From NCBI GenBank assembly GCA_965112735.1, contig OZ218964.1, forward strand, positions 1,302,001 through 1,366,000: a DNA stretch of 64,000 nt, given 5' to 3'. The stretch's first letter is position 1. Each line of letters opens with the position of its first letter. Below, in pieces: positions 1 through 12,093 of this stretch. Made by a program: the position numbers and the translations under genes. The notes beneath the pieces were generated by a model that made no database searches, had not been told where the DNA came from, and saw only the letters and a program-made list of their open reading frames with translations. The stretch comes from Phaeosaccion multiseriatum. Lineage: Eukaryota; Ochrophyta, other classes.

Positions 1-479
1 CTCCCCTCCCCTCCCCTCCCCTCCCCCTGCTCTTTCTCTTCTCGTGCCCCCCCCCCCACACACTCCCTCGCCTCCTCCCTCACCTCCAGCAAGCAGCCGC
101 AGAAGAGCATCAGAGCAGGCGCCTTCTTCTTATCCGCCCAATCCTCGCACGCATGGAAGAGCTGCAGGAAGGGAGGAAAAGTGTGAGTGTTAGTGCTGTA
201 GCCTTGGCCCATATACCTACAGGAGAGAGGGGGGGGGGAGGAGTACAAGTGTGAGTGCTAGTGCTAGTGCTGTGACCCATCCCCACTCACCTTGTTGGCG
301 TCTCTCATGTTGCGTAGGCACAGGAAGCCCAGGATGCCCCTCACGGCGAGCGCCACCTTCATGCGCCCCTTTGGCTGCCCCTGCCCTGCCCCCGCCGTCT
401 CCATGAGCTGCACGATTGCTTCTGGAGCCTCTCCTGACACCAGGTACTTAAGGGCCAGCTCAACCTAAGGCGTGGGAGG

Positions 480-514
<35 letters not shown>

Positions 515-1296
515 GTGTGTGTGTGTGGGGAGGGGGAGGGTAGGGTGGGTGGGAGGGTTGGGCCGCCCACCACGGGTCGAAGGGAGAGCTGTGCGGTAAG
601 AAGAGAGACTTAGTGGGGGACTTGGCGGATGGATGAGGGCGATCGATTGGTCCATATGGACTCCATGTGAACAGAGTCAGTCAATCACACCTTGTTTCGC
701 TTCGCCAGACACATGCCGTATGCAAAGTTGAGCTTCGGTTCGCCCTGCACTCTCTCGCCAATCTTTGTGGCCCACTCAACCGCGGCTTTGAGGAACTTGC
801 TCTGGAAGAACTCGATGGAGGACTCCTCTTCCTCCTCGTCCCCCTTCCCGTTCCCACTGCTCGCCTCCTGCGTGCTCTTCTTCTTCTTCTTCTCCTTCTT
901 CCCCTCCTCCTCTGCCCCCTCCGCCCCGCCGCCACCGCTGCTACTTGCTCTCGCCTCCAGTGCCTTATCATACATGTCGTTCAGCCGCAGCACCTGCGCC
1001 GTCCTGTCCTCCGTGACGGCGACTTGCCGCTCTCGAAACATGTCCACCATCTGAACGGAGAGCTCCGTGGCGTTCCCCGCAAAGCCCTTGCCAAGAAGCA
1101 CCCCGACCCCCGCCTCCAAGACCGCCGCAGCGTCATCTATCCTCCCCCTCGCCGCCTTCCTGGCCCCTTGCCCTCTGTACAACTGCATTGCTTCATAGTT
1201 GAGCCCAGCGTCCAATTTCTCCGCCACCAGAGCATCGATTCTGCCGCTGCCTTCCGCGCTACGCCTCGAGGACTGACCCGCTCGTATCCGGCTCAT
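1..1296 (-). CDS. GET4: GET4-like tail-anchored protein targeting factor (3' part off window)
   Basis: Exons 1296-691, 464-291 and 161-84 join in phase 0; the C-terminus lies beyond base 1. GET4 works with GET5/BAG6 in the cytosol to pass tail-anchored membrane proteins to GET3. The first exon gives a helical-repeat N-terminus (NYEAMQLYRGQGARKAARGR) followed by the FFQSKFLKAAVEWATKIGE segment typical of the family. Exon 2 holds ALKYLVSGEAPEAI and GILGFLCLRNMRDANK, close to the family's QYLCL-NLKSAN region; exon 3 gives LFHACEDWADKK. A Lys/Glu/Ser/Gly-rich insert of about 45 residues sits in exon 1. The start is the first ATG (1294-1296); the upstream in-frame codon is GTG. It is head to head with FAN1, with about 180 bp between the starts. 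The family assignment is recognition by eye, fairly secure. Confidence 0.8.
484..528. repeat. (GT)n microsatellite in GET4 intron 1
   Basis: A nearly pure GT/CA tract lies in the intron between GET4 exons 1 and 2 (intron 465-690). No other feature is seen in the intron. Confidence 0.9.
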
Positions 1297-1477
1297 CCGC
1301 ACGCCTCTTTAACCTGCAAAGGTGTGAGATATGAGTTAGAGAGGCAGAGAGCTGTGGTGAAAGATATGCTTCCAAATGAAATATGCTTCCAAATGGCGGG
1401 AGGTGCTGGGCGGGCGGGAGGTGCTGGGCGGGCGGGAGAGTGAGTGCTTCCCGCCTTATGCCCTTATCACACTCCTC
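1297..1477. promoter_or_regulatory. Shared divergent promoter region, GET4/FAN1
   Basis: About 180 bp separates the ATG codons of two divergent genes, so both promoters must lie here or inside the 5' ends. It contains a short tandem duplication (GGCGGGAGGTGCTGGGC twice, near 1397-1434). No TATA box is obvious. The call rests on gene geometry only. Confidence 0.5.
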
Positions 1478-2795
1478 ATGTCTGCTCCCATGGACATCAT
1501 CGACCTTACTGCTGAGGAGGAAGAGGAGGAAGATGGTGTTCCTTCGACCCACCAAGTCAAAAGGCGGAAAGTCTTCGACATGTTCAAGACGAACAAACGA
1601 AGGTTGAGCAGCAGTGGGCGTTGCGAGAGAAGCACAAGCAGAAGCGAGGACCCGCCGCAGCCTCATGAACAACGACGAGTAGTAGCTTCGAGACCACGAA
1701 TGAGCAGCAACAGCAGCAGCAGCACCAGTAGCAGCACCAAAAACACTTGCAGAAGCGAGGATCTGCACCAGGATTATCCGGGGCAGCCTGAAGGAAAGGA
1801 GGGGGGTGAGGGTGAAGCGAGCACACGGGTGTTCGAGTCGTCAGCCTACGTGAGACACCTCGACAATTGCCTGCGCCTGCTGGGCAAGAACTTGACCACC
1901 CTCTTCCTCCCCAGCGAGATGCAGTGGGTCGGCAAGTACGAGGCACTGAGCTTACCAGCCAAGAGCCTCTACATACACCTCTTGCAGCGCAAAGGCCCCT
2001 GGTTTCGATGCGATGACGGGCTGAAGGGGTACGTGCAACACCTTGTCGGCGCCGCAAACCCGAGAGATGCCGTCAAGGAGGCCCTCACGCAGCTCACAGA
2101 CGCTGGGCTGCTGGTACGTCTACCCGAGTCTGTGGAGAGAGAGGTCGATCTGGCCCTTGTCATGGAGGCAATAGAGTGTTGTCTGTTGAAAGCGGAGCTC
2201 ATGCTGCTCTTGCAGCTGCTGACCCTGAGCTCCAAGAGCGAGGCCAGCAGGCTGAGGGTGCCTCAGATGCTGCGAGCTATTCAGAACCACGTGCGCAGCT
2301 TCAAAGGCCCCATCTGCGGTACTGCTCGAGCTCTGCCGCTCGTAGCCCTTGTCAAGCGCGTGCTGGGAGGAGGAGGAGGAGGAGGAGGAGGAGGAGGAGG
2401 AGGAGGAGGAGGAGGAGGAGGAGGAGGAGGAGGAGGAGGAGGAGGAGTGGGAGGAGTGGGAGGAGGAACAGGAGGAGGAGCCCCCATCAGCGACACCAAA
2501 GGCACTAACGGAAGTGGGAAGAAAGCCCTAGGCAAGCAGCAGCAGCAGCAGCAGCAGCAGCATGCTGGCTTTGTGTACTCTGACTTCCTGGTGCAAGTGG
2601 CGCAGGGACCGCAGAGCGTGTTTCGGCGTGCCGTGAGACTCCTCTACCTCTCGTGTGACATCAACGGGGGGAAGGGGGACGCCGCGAGGAGCGAGCAGTG
2701 CTCCAGGCCCTGCTGCGTCATGTCCTACGCGAATTGTGTGGGGCTGAAGGCAGAGTTCGGCCACACCGAGCTCCCCTCCACTGCGGCCGCCGCCG

Positions 2796-2849
<54 letters not shown>

Positions 2850-5695
2850 GTGATGGTGCTGGTAGTGGTGTCCTCCTTTCCTCCCCCCCCTCCAAGGAGG
2901 AGGCCGAGGAGGGGGGTGGAAGCCAGTCACGTGGGAGGATGGGGGCGCTCGCAGACATGTTCCGGAGCAGGGAGGACTTCTGGCTGTGGGAGCTCACGCA
3001 GGAGCTGCGGCACACCGTCATGCTGGCGGAGGAACAGCGGGGCGGCTGGAGCACAAACAGCAGAGGGAAAAGCAAAAGCACCAGCACCAGCACCAGCATC
3101 AGCATCAGCACCAGCGGGGGCGTGGGAGGGGGCGAGGGCGGGGGTGGGGAAGACGCTGGGAAGAGCGCTGCAGAGGAGAGCGGCTTGGCGGAGCGCGGTC
3201 TGGATCTTGTGAAGCTTTTTCTAGTGGCAGTTTCGCGGAGGAGATCGGTCGATGATGGAGAGCGAACCTCGTGTGCAGCTCCTGAGGAATGGCAGCCGGA
3301 GGGGCGCAACCGCGGATGGGAGGGTCTGTGTGCCTACCTCGCTCTCATCTGCTCGGAGTGTTTCTGTGCCTACCAACAGCAGAGCCGAGCTGCCGCTTGC
3401 ACAACAGCGCAGAAACCGAGGAAGGAGGGAGATGATGAGAAGAAGGAGAAGAAAGAGGGGAAGGGGGGTGGGAAGGAGGAGAATGAGGGAGGAGAGGAGG
3501 AGAGGCCGGCAATAGAAACAGAGGCTCTTATTGTGTCTTTCATCGCAGACGTGCCGCGGCAACAGCAGCAACAGCAGCAAGAGCCGCAGCTCGATGCCGG
3601 AGTGGTCCTCAGCTCGATTTTGTGGACGGGTGTGGCCTCTTTGGAGAAGCTGGGGCGATACGAAGAGGCAGTGCGGCTTCTGCTCCAGCTGCTGAGGTCA
3701 ACGTACACGAAGCACAGACGAGGCAAATGGTGGGAGCGCCTGGCCATAAATGCAAGGCATCTGAGGGTGGACGATGCTGTGCTGGAGAAGGTGTGTCGAC
3801 TTGGTGTGCACGACCCTGCACTGCGAGGAGGAGACCTGTTGGCACTCATGAAGCGGCACTGGGTGCTGCTACCCAGCGGTAGAGGAGAGAAGGAGGGCGT
3901 CATGGTGGAGGATGAGGAGGAGGACGATGAGGAGGACGTTAACAACGAGGAGGAGGCGGAGGAGGTGGTGGTGGAGGAGGAGGTGGTTTTTGTAGTGGAG
4001 GAGGAAGAGGAGGAGGATTTGATGGTGTTGGTGAAGGAGGAGGAGGAGGAGGAGGAGGAGCAGGAGCAGGAGGAGAAGGAGGTGAAGGAGGAAGTGAGCG
4101 ACGACAAGAGGGGGAAGAGGCGGAAGCTCAAGCTCAGGCTGAGACTGAAGAGCAAGAGTGAGGAGCGAACGCCCCAACCATGCAAGGGGAAGGAGAACAC
4201 GAGGAAGAGCAAGCAGAAGAGCAAGAAGAAGGCCCGGAGACAGTCGCTGGAGCCGTCCATGCTGAAGCTGAACCTGCTTTGCCCTGTGCTTAGTGGTGCG
4301 GACTTGCACGCCCTGGGCTTCGGCTCTCTCACCGCGGAGCACATTGGCTGGAGCGCGCTGGCCGAGGAGGAAGTGATCGAAGGTAGGCCCGTGAATTGCA
4401 AGTCGGGCGAGAAGAGTCGTCTGGTGGGGGGTGGGGACGGCCACATTGCCTCAGTGGAGGAGCTGGCAGCGCACCACTACGAGGAGCACGGGGGGTGGGC
4501 GAGCTGGCATTGTGAAGGGGGGCCGCTGCAAATCCTCTTCAATCTCCTGTGCTGGGACGACATCCTCTTTGCCAACTGCCGCCACAGTAGTGAGTCTACC
4601 CCCACCGGCGCCAGCGGCAGTAGGAGTAGCAGCAGCATTAGCAGCAGCAACAGTAGCAGTGGGGTGCTGGTGAAGTGTGCCAGAACTGAGGAAGGAGGTA
4701 ACAAGAGCCGCAGCAAAACCCTCACCACCAACACCACCACCACCACCACAACCACGACCAGCAGTAGCAGCAGCGGTAGCGACGGGATGTGCGACATGTG
4801 CCCGTTCCAATCCGGTCCCTTGGACCTTTTTTCCAGCCCCGGTTTTTACGAGGCGCGAAGGGAAGCCGTGCTGGCGCTCGTCTCCAAACTTCGACAGGCC
4901 GATGCCGCGACCCTCGGAGAGATGGTGGCAGACAGCTGGAGGCGGCACTTTGGACGCGAGTGCAGGGGCATGCCGTGGCACTCGCTCTCTCTGCGCTTGC
5001 TGCAAGCCGTGGCAGTGGGGATGGGCGGGCGAGGCTTGGCCGCTGTGGTGGCCACGCTCTGTGTGAGTTACAAGCATTTCCGAGCCGGCATGCCGGACCT
5101 GCTCATGCTCCGAGTGCACAGGCTTGGGCCTCTCAGCCCGCAGCCATCGCAATCCTCGCCCCAGCCGGGGAAGGCTTCAGGCGCGGGCGTCGTGGGCAGT
5201 GACTGTGGCAGTGACAGTGTTAGTAGCAGCAGTAGTGCGTATCGTAGTAGCAGCACCTTGCTGAACAGGAGTGCTTTCGACGAGTGGCTCGGTCAGAAGA
5301 ATGGGCGGCCGGCGATTCGCCTCGACGGCGGCGAAGGAGGCGAAGGGGCGCTGCCGGAGGCGGAAGGAGAGTGGCTTACCACTCCTCGCCCCTCCTCCTC
5401 CTCGGCGTATGCAGCAAGCAGGAGCCGTCACCAGGAAGAGGAGCCCATGGGGCCTGGCCACTTGAGCAGCAGCTATGAGAGCGAGAGCGGGTTCCGCGTC
5501 GAGATATCGCTCATCGAAGTGAAGAGCACAGACCACTTGTCCGAGAGGCAGAGGGCTTGGCTGGCAGTGTTGAAGGAGGTGGGTGGGGTGGATGTCAAGG
5601 TGTGCCGTGTGAAGAAGGGCAAGCCGAAGGAGAAGGAGGCGAAGAAGAAGAAGACGAAGAAGAAGAAGGAGAAGAGGAAGAAGAGTGCTTCTTAG
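1478..5695 (+). CDS. FAN1: FAN1-type Fanconi-associated nuclease with VRR-NUC domain
   Basis: This intronless gene encodes about 1,405 aa. FAN1 is a nuclear structure-specific nuclease for interstrand cross-link repair. The N-terminal half carries the FAN1 helical region (YVRHLDNCLRLLGKNL, then LSLPAKSLYIHLLQRKGPWF); the middle has the TPR-like part (LEKLGRYEEAVRLLLQLL, GKWWERLAINARHL); then EELAAHHYEEHGGW and LQILFNLLCWDDILF. The C-terminal VRR-NUC domain shows GMPDLLML (Asp about 1207) and IEVKSTDHLSERQRAWL (Glu 1347, Lys 1349), matching PD-(D/E)xK. No UBZ zinc finger is visible at the N-terminus. It is longer than human FAN1 (about 1,017 aa) because of poly-Gly, poly-Gln, poly-Asp, poly-Glu, Lys-rich and Ser/Thr inserts, and about 140 residues separate the catalytic Asp and Glu. 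The start chosen is MSAPMDIIDLT; an ATG at 1376 is also in frame. Confidence 0.9.
2370..2472 (+). repeat. (GGA)n tract coding poly-Gly in FAN1
   Basis: A long GGA trinucleotide tract is read as Gly between conserved FAN1 blocks. A nearby (CAG)n run at 2537-2560 codes Gln, and a (GAT)n run near 2796-2850 codes Asp. Confidence 0.9.
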
Positions 5696-6312
5696 GCCAC
5701 CAGGCTGGGCAAGACACTTACTCTTGTCTTTTTGTTTCTTTCAGAAGAGAAAGAAGAGTTTTGACTCCTCTTGCTGGAGACCCGCGGAAGGCCGAATGGC
5801 GTTGCGATTTACATGTATATAATATAATGTATGTATATATAATAAATAATAAATGTATATCAAATATATACTACGCACAGAAGTATAAAATACATATATA
5901 ATTTATCTGTTTCTCTCTTATTCTACTGAAATTTCCACCATGTGAGGGAGGTTGCCTCTTCTCTCCCCCTCCTTATGTGGGGGCTCTAGTTGGGCATGCG
6001 AGAGCCCCACTCTCATGTCCAACGCCATCACACACACACACACAGACAAGAGGAGAAGAAGGGGGTGAACGCCACCGCATACCGACGCGGTTTGTTTGTT
6101 CTTGGCCGACCGCCAGCCAAGCGCCACTTCCGTCGCTACTGCACATCGTTCCCTCCCGATTCATTGCCCCTCCCCTCCTTGACAGCTCGCCGTGGACTTA
6201 TTTATTTCGGAACGAAAAGCGCCCCCTTGATGATGAAGAAAAAAAACAAAAAAAACAGACATCCTCACAATAAATAAGTAAATAAACCTTTACTGTACTA
6301 CACGATTGATGC
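5696..6312. other. Convergent 3' flanks of FAN1 and Mpv17-like gene
   Basis: About 600 bp lies between two convergent stop codons. A marked AT-rich patch at about 5810-5905 (TATATA/AATAAATAAT-like) is a plausible 3'-end processing region for FAN1, and AATAAATAAG near 6270 could serve either gene. A short (CA)n run lies near 6029. I see no gene. Confidence 0.5.
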
Positions 6313-7439
6313 CTACCTAATCATGAGTGAAAGGATGATACTCCACAGGAAGCCCACTCCGTTCACCCAGAGCATCTGCAGTGGGGGGGGGATGAGAAGG
6401 AAGTTGAAGAAGTTAGCAGCGGGCCACAGGCACCAGCCCGCTTTGAGCACCGGCCACAGGGTATTCCGCAGCTCCTCCGAGCCAATCAGGTAGCCCGCCT
6501 TCAAGGTGCTGTTGGCCGAGATAATGGCCGTTAGCGCGGCGAAGAGGAAGATGTACCCTCCGTTGATGAAGACGGTGCCGACTCCCTGATCGATTGCAAC
6601 CATTTTCACCGCCCTCTCTGACGACGATACGCCATCGAAATGATTGGAGGTGTGCACGAGAGAGAGAGAGAACGGGGACATTACGGTGGTAAGGAATACG
6701 GATGCATGCGTCGTCGTTGTGTAGCTAAACAGTAGCAGCAGTAGCACGTTGCATGACCTCTTTGCAGGGAGCAGCAGAAGCGGCAGCAGCGCTTAAGCTT
6801 TACATCTTCGACACCTATCCCCCCCCTCACCCTCCTTCATCAGCAGCACTTACGCCATTTCTGTGGCTTGCCCGTTGTAGGGCTAGTCGTCTCGGGAACC
6901 CATTTTTGGAGGCCGCCGAACCAGTGGTGCACGACAGGAGCCAGATAGAAGCCTCCGATGAGGGCATACAGTAGGACACGCATCAGGTCCGGCACGAATG
7001 CCTTGCTCATGCGGCGAGCGGTGATGCTCTGGGCCGCGAGATTGCCGAGGCCACAGATAATGAAGGAGGTGATCCCCTTGGTTAGGATCGGCTTGGCGTA
7101 CAAGGCTCGCATGTACCAATTGGGCTCCTGCTGCACCTTGCCTCCCTTCTGTGCGATTGCCACTGACCCGCCGCCTCGAACGCTACCCACAAACTGCTGG
7201 ATCCACCTTGCGCGCTGCTTCTTCTCCTGCACATCGATCGTCTGCGCGGCGGCGTCCAAGGCCCCTGCAGCTGTCACCCCTGAGTTGTATGCCCTCTGGT
7301 TTGGCTCTGCTCTCTGATGGATATGGTTAAGCGCAGCCAACTTGGGCAGGGTGAGCCCGAAAGCCGCGCTGATTGAAGCCTGACATAGCGCCAAGACCAG
7401 GCAGAGGCTGGCCGTGCCGCTTCCTCCCCAAGCTCTCAT
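6313..7439 (-). CDS. Mpv17/PMP22 family membrane protein, plastid-type presequence
   Basis: Two exons (7439-6854 and 6617-6313, phase 1) give about 296 aa. The Mpv17/PMP22 family comprises four-helix organelle membrane proteins implicated in channel or solute functions; the substrate here is unknown. The family core is clear: YAKPILTKGITSF, LRVLLYALIGGFYLAPVVHHWF, RAVKMVAIDQGVGTVFINGG and LWPAANFFNFLLIPP. The N-terminus (MRAWGGSGTASLCLVLALCQ then ASISAAFGL) is a hydrophobic signal ending at SA-AF. That resembles the bipartite targeting signal of secondary plastids, so a plastid envelope or periplastid membrane location is inferred. The splice join restores the expected WQRAVKMVAIDQ. The neighbouring gene at 8522-9361 is a paralogue on the same strand. 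Confidence 0.85.
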
Positions 7440-8521
7440 CCTGGTGCTCTTTTGGGCTATGGAACAAAAAAATATCTGTGAGGTGGTGCAAACCGCAGGG
7501 AGGGGAAGTCCAAACCCGGAAACCGCGCGTTGATTTTGGCTCGCGTTCGATCGATTCGATCGGGTGATTGGCGTGATAGACTCGATACACCCCTAACGTG
7601 CTCCCTGCTTCCTGCTACCGCCGGCGTCAACCAACGTGCTATCTGCTACCGCAGGTGTCAGCCGGCCTTGACCTGCTACCGGCCCACCAGCCGGCCGGCC
7701 AACCATCAGCTGCCACCGCCGGCGAGAGCTAGCTGCTATCTGCTACCGCCGGCGTCAGCTGGCGTGCTACCGGGTTCGGAGGGCCCGGTAGCATGCTACT
7801 GACAATCGCTCGGTAGCGCGTCAGGGGTCGAGCGTGATGACGTCGAGCAGAGAGTTTTTCCGGTAGGCACTCCATTCCAAAGCGTTGCAGAGTATATAGG
7901 GGAGAGAAAAATAGTGGAGGTGGTGGTGATGGCGGAGGAGGAGATGGTCGTGGTGGTGGTGGTGGTGGTGCCGCTCGCTGCTTTTGCTGTGGATGCTAGC
8001 GGCGAGAAAGACATGGCTCGAATGGGCAAGCAGTAGAGGCAGAGTTGTGGGTTGAGATCAATTTTCTTGTTTTTTTTTTCATTTCATTAATTACTGCTTG
8101 TCTTAATTAATTAATACAACATATACCGCTTGTCTCAAAATTGCTAAATAGCTCAGCCAGTCTTGCCCATCCACTCTCCGGTACTCACGCTTATGTGAGT
8201 CCATGTCGGTACCGTGGTCATTCCTTGCCCCCTTATCTTCATCATCATGCCTAGCATGATCTGTGATACCCTCTCTCCCATTCCCACGCCCAATGCGTGA
8301 GTCCTTAATTGTTAATTGCCCTAAGGGTCCCCCCCAATCCCCCAACACATGTACAGTCGAATGTACAGACAGCCATTCGCTCCACCACCACACGTCACTC
8401 AACTAAACCAACTCACACTAAACTAAATCACGCCAAATAATTGTCAAAAATGTCCACCTCCTGTACTAAGGTGTGCTCGTCTCTCTTCCCTTTGCGGTTC
8501 CCTCCCCTCCCCCGACCCAAA
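7440..8521. repeat. Intergenic with degenerate GC-rich repeat (about 7595-7800)
   Basis: Bases 7595-7800 are built from variant copies of CTGCTACCGCCGGCGTCA-like units with CCGGCC palindromes, looking like a decayed tandem or foldback repeat. Bases 7910-7975 are (GGT)n-like. A TATATA motif (7893) and poly-T (8075) are present. Short open frames here have no recognisable content. I see no gene. Confidence 0.5.
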
Positions 8522-9361
8522 TCAAGCGACCATTGACCCGCTGGACAGCATCACCGACACGGCCACACTCCAGAACAAATTCACACACGATACGAAGACG
8601 GTCTGCAGGTGGCGCGGAGTCACCGTGAAGTTGAAGAGTTGCGCCAAGGGCCAGAGCTTCCAGCCCAAGAGGGTCGTGGGGAGAAGGGTGTCTTCCGTCT
8701 TGTGAAGGGCCAACACGGTGCTTCCGCTGAAGTCGTTGCCTCCTGCGCCCGAGACCAACGCCGTAAAGAGGAAGATGAAGCCCGCGTTGATGACACACGC
8801 GCCCAGCAACTGATCCACGGCCACCATCTTCACGGCGCGAGTCATCTTCTTGGGCTCTCCCGTCACCGCATCACGTGTCTCGGGAACGACCTTGTTGAGC
8901 ACGTTAAACCACCCGTGCACGAGAGGGGCAGTGTACACTCCACCCACAAGTCCATAGAGCAGTGCCTGGCAGCAGTCCACCGAGAGTGGAGCCACCTCAT
9001 CTCCCATCTGCTGACACACGAGCTGCGCGAGCACATTGCCGCAAAAGGAGAGTGTAAAGGTCGTAATTCCCTTGGTCAGGATGGGCTGCTCCTCCAAGCG
9101 CGTCATGTAGGCCCGGCTCCCGCGACTCACCAAGTCCTCCACACCCTCCCGCTGGAGCGCCGTACCCAGGTGCTGGTGCTCTTGCGGCCGCTGCAAGTCG
9201 GACTTGACGCGCGGAGGGAGAGGCAAGTCCAAGGGGGCGAACGAGGACATCGTCGGAGCACTCCTCGGCGCCCGCGGCACAGCTGCTGCTGCCGGCCCTC
9301 CATAGAGTGAGAACCCAAGCACCCCCGATGTGCTCAGCAGCAAGATAAAGGCGTGCTTCAT
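8522..9361 (-). CDS. Mpv17/PMP22 family membrane protein, second copy, intronless
   Basis: A single exon of about 279 aa begins at MKHAFILLLSTSGVLGFSL. Two upstream in-frame ATGs exist, but this start gives the cleanest signal peptide, ending at VLGF, a plastid-type Phe junction. The core matches the neighbour: QPILTKGITTFTLSFCGNVL, QALLYGLVGGVYTAPLVHGW, RAVKMVAVDQLLGACVINAG and LWPLAQLFNFTVTPRHLQ. It lacks the intron found at PQKW/QRAVKM in the copy at 6313-7439, so one copy may have lost it or arisen through an RNA intermediate. The role is inferred from the family: an organelle inner or envelope membrane protein of uncertain transport function. Confidence 0.85.
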   Translation of the reverse strand: MKHAFILLLSTSGVLGFSLYGGPAAAAVPRAPRSAPTMSSFAPLDLPLPPRVKSDLQRPQEHQHLGTALQREGVEDLVSRGSRAYMTRLEEQPILTKGITTFTLSFCGNVLAQLVCQQMGDEVAPLSVDCCQALLYGLVGGVYTAPLVHGWFNVLNKVVPETRDAVTGEPKKMTRAVKMVAVDQLLGACVINAGFIFLFTALVSGAGGNDFSGSTVLALHKTEDTLLPTTLLGWKLWPLAQLFNFTVTPRHLQTVFVSCVNLFWSVAVSVMLSSGSMVA

Positions 9362-10232
9362 CAAAGTCATCCTCCTATACATGTACTCCAACAAACTGTT
9401 CCTTCTCGAGAGTGGGTGGAGGTGGGCGTGTTCCAGCTTCCTTTTTTTTTACACTTCGCTTAACTCCTTGACTTGTCCCGTGTATTTATGATTGTGGTCG
9501 TGGTGATCAGTACGCTACGTTGAGAGTAGAGGGGGTGGCCTCTCCATTGTTCGCTTGAGGTGATGAGGGGGCTGTTATTGGAAAGCTCTGTCTTTAACTC
9601 GGCTCTCTTGGTGTTGTGACGGACGTGAGAGTCGCACATTTTTGGCGCGTCGATGAAGAAGTCAATGGCCCAGCCGTAGGCAAGTGACTTTGGTGAACTC
9701 ACAGGACATATTACCATCTGCTCCGCCAGTATCTCTTGGAGCAATGGGTGTATACGCAATAGAGAAAGATATTAGTGGCAGGTGGCTGTAGGCGACGCTC
9801 GAGAGGTGACTGCTGGCTGTTGGGCGCGGTTAGTGGCAGGTGGCTGTAGGCGACGCTTGAGAGGTGACTGCTGGCTACTGGGCGCGGCTGAGGCGGCGCG
9901 GGAATGGGGTGCGCCTCCTCTGCCCCGCAGGCGGACGGCAAAGCGGACGTGCTCGATGCCTTTATGCACAGGAGCGACAGGTAGGCGATTGCAGGGGGGA
10001 GAGGGGCGCTTACAAGACCCTCGGGTAGTGCAGTTGAGGCACCTTGTCTAGATCTGAGACCTTCGATGAATGTTTGACTCCTGCTTGTGTCGCGGCGCTC
10101 CACACTCAAAGCTGCTGTACAGAGAACCAAGCCTCACCCCCCCCACCTCCACCTTGTCTCTTGCTTCATTCCGGCTCCGGCCACTTGCGCTTGTCCCTAC
10201 GCAGCGTCCCGCAGGAGCGCTTGCTGGGGGAG
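9362..10232. other. Intergenic: tandem duplication and probable 5' end of CDPK gene
   Basis: A unit of about 59 bp is present twice (about 9774-9832 and 9833-9890) with few differences. A frame of about 100 codons on the minus strand (9460-9759) has no recognisable motif and is not called. The pyrimidine-rich stretch ending in CTACGCAG near 10203 could be a 3' splice site feeding the kinase gene, so upstream non-coding or short coding exons may lie here. Confidence 0.45.
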
Positions 10233-11017
10233 ATGAGGGAGCAATACGCGAGGGAGCTCTTCGATGTGGATGTGCGTGACGTCTATGACTTTGCGGACAA
10301 AGAGCTGGGCGCGGGGGGCTTCTCCACTGTGCATGTGGTGGTGCACAAGAAGTCCGGCGTCTCGTTCGCGCTCAAGGAGATTGATCTTTCGCACTTTAAG
10401 GAGAGCCCCGGCACTATGCGAATGCTAAAGAACGAGATTGACCTCATGAAGAAGCTCAACCACCCCAACATTGTGCGACTGCAGGAGGTGTATCAGCCCC
10501 AGACCGAGGACAAGCTCTACCTTGTTATGGACTACTTCGAGGGAGGCTCGCTGTTGGACAGATGGAGAAAGAATCAGCCCTTCTCCGACGAGTACACCGC
10601 CCTCATCGTCAAGCAGCTGCTGCATGCGGTGCGCTACTGCCATGACATGCATGTGATGCACAGGGACCTCAAGCTCGACAACATTATGTTCGAAGAGGAG
10701 GGAGGCGACGATATCAAGGTAGGTGGGGTAGGTACACGAAGCTACACTTACCTCTCTGCCTGTCCCTCCCACCAAGGAGTCTGACGGGTGGACGGCGGGC
10801 GGTGTGTAGACGTTGCTTGCGGCATCAGCCTGCACCCTACGATACGCAGCAAGTGGGTATGCGGCTCTCTAATCTTTTTGGCGACCTCGTTGCTGCCGCC
10901 CTGCCTGTCGGCCCATGTGCCTGCCTGCCTGCCTGCCTGTCTGCGTGCCTGTCTACCTGCCTGTCTGTCTATCTGCCCATATGCATACCGGCCTGCCTGT
11001 TTGTCTGCCTGCCTGCC

Positions 11018-11056
<39 letters not shown>

Positions 11057-11544
11057 CTATATGCCTGCCCATGCCCGCCTACACACCCGGAAATGAATGA
11101 ATGCAACCCCCCCCCCCCCTCCTCCTCCTCCTCCTCCTCAGGTCATCGACTTTGGGCTCAGCAGCAGTACAGCGCTCTTGGAGAAGCAGAAAGAGTTCGT
11201 GGGCACAATTCTCTATACCGCCCCGGAGATCCTCAAGGTACAAGGGCACTCACACCTTGTGGACATTTGGTCCGTGGGTGTCATTGCCTACACCTGCGTC
11301 GTGGGCACCTTCCCCTTCTTTGACGCCAATCCGGACATTTGCGGGACCAAGATTAAGTACTCCACGCACTCCTACCCACCGGATCGGTAGGTTGCCGTGT
11401 TGTAACGGTCACGTCATTGTAATAGCAACGGAGTGTGTTTGGGTAGTTGATCGCTCTACCCTCCCCGGGGTGGGTGACAGGGTATTCTTATTGGGGCATG
11501 GCTTTGACTTTGTTTGGTGTCACTACGGCTTCTCCGCAATACTC

Positions 11545-11599
<55 letters not shown>

Positions 11600-11994
11600 T
11601 GCGTGTGTGTGCCTTGTCGGGGGCATGAAGCCCTCATCTTTCGAGCACTCCTTCCCCTCCCCTTCCCCACCCCCTCCCCTCTGCTTCCTTTCCATACCAA
11701 CAGGTCCGAGGAGATCTCCTTCCTTTGCAAAGATTTTATAGACAAATGCCTTGCCAACAACCCCAAGAAGAGACTGAGTGCCGATGAATGCCTCAAGCAC
11801 CCGTGGATTCAGTCGTGCTCCACCCCGGGGGGCGGCGCCTCCCGCCTGCAGGCTGACTCCATCGCTGCCCTGCAGGGATTCCAGCGCAAGACCACCTTCA
11901 AGCGGCTAGCCCTCATGATTGTGGCATATGGTCTCGAGCACTCGGAGATGGCCGCGCTGCAGCACGAGTTTGCCACGGCTGACAGGTGCGCGCT

Positions 11995-12040
<46 letters not shown>

Positions 12041-12059
12041 TGGGTGTGGGTGGGTGTGG

Positions 12060-12093
<34 letters not shown>

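Noticed and set aside
1376-1477. FAN1 N-terminal extension from the ATG at 1376
   Set aside because: The 34 extra residues translate a short tandem duplication (EVLGGREVLGGR) in the shared promoter; the ATG at 1478 is a more plausible start, though not proven.
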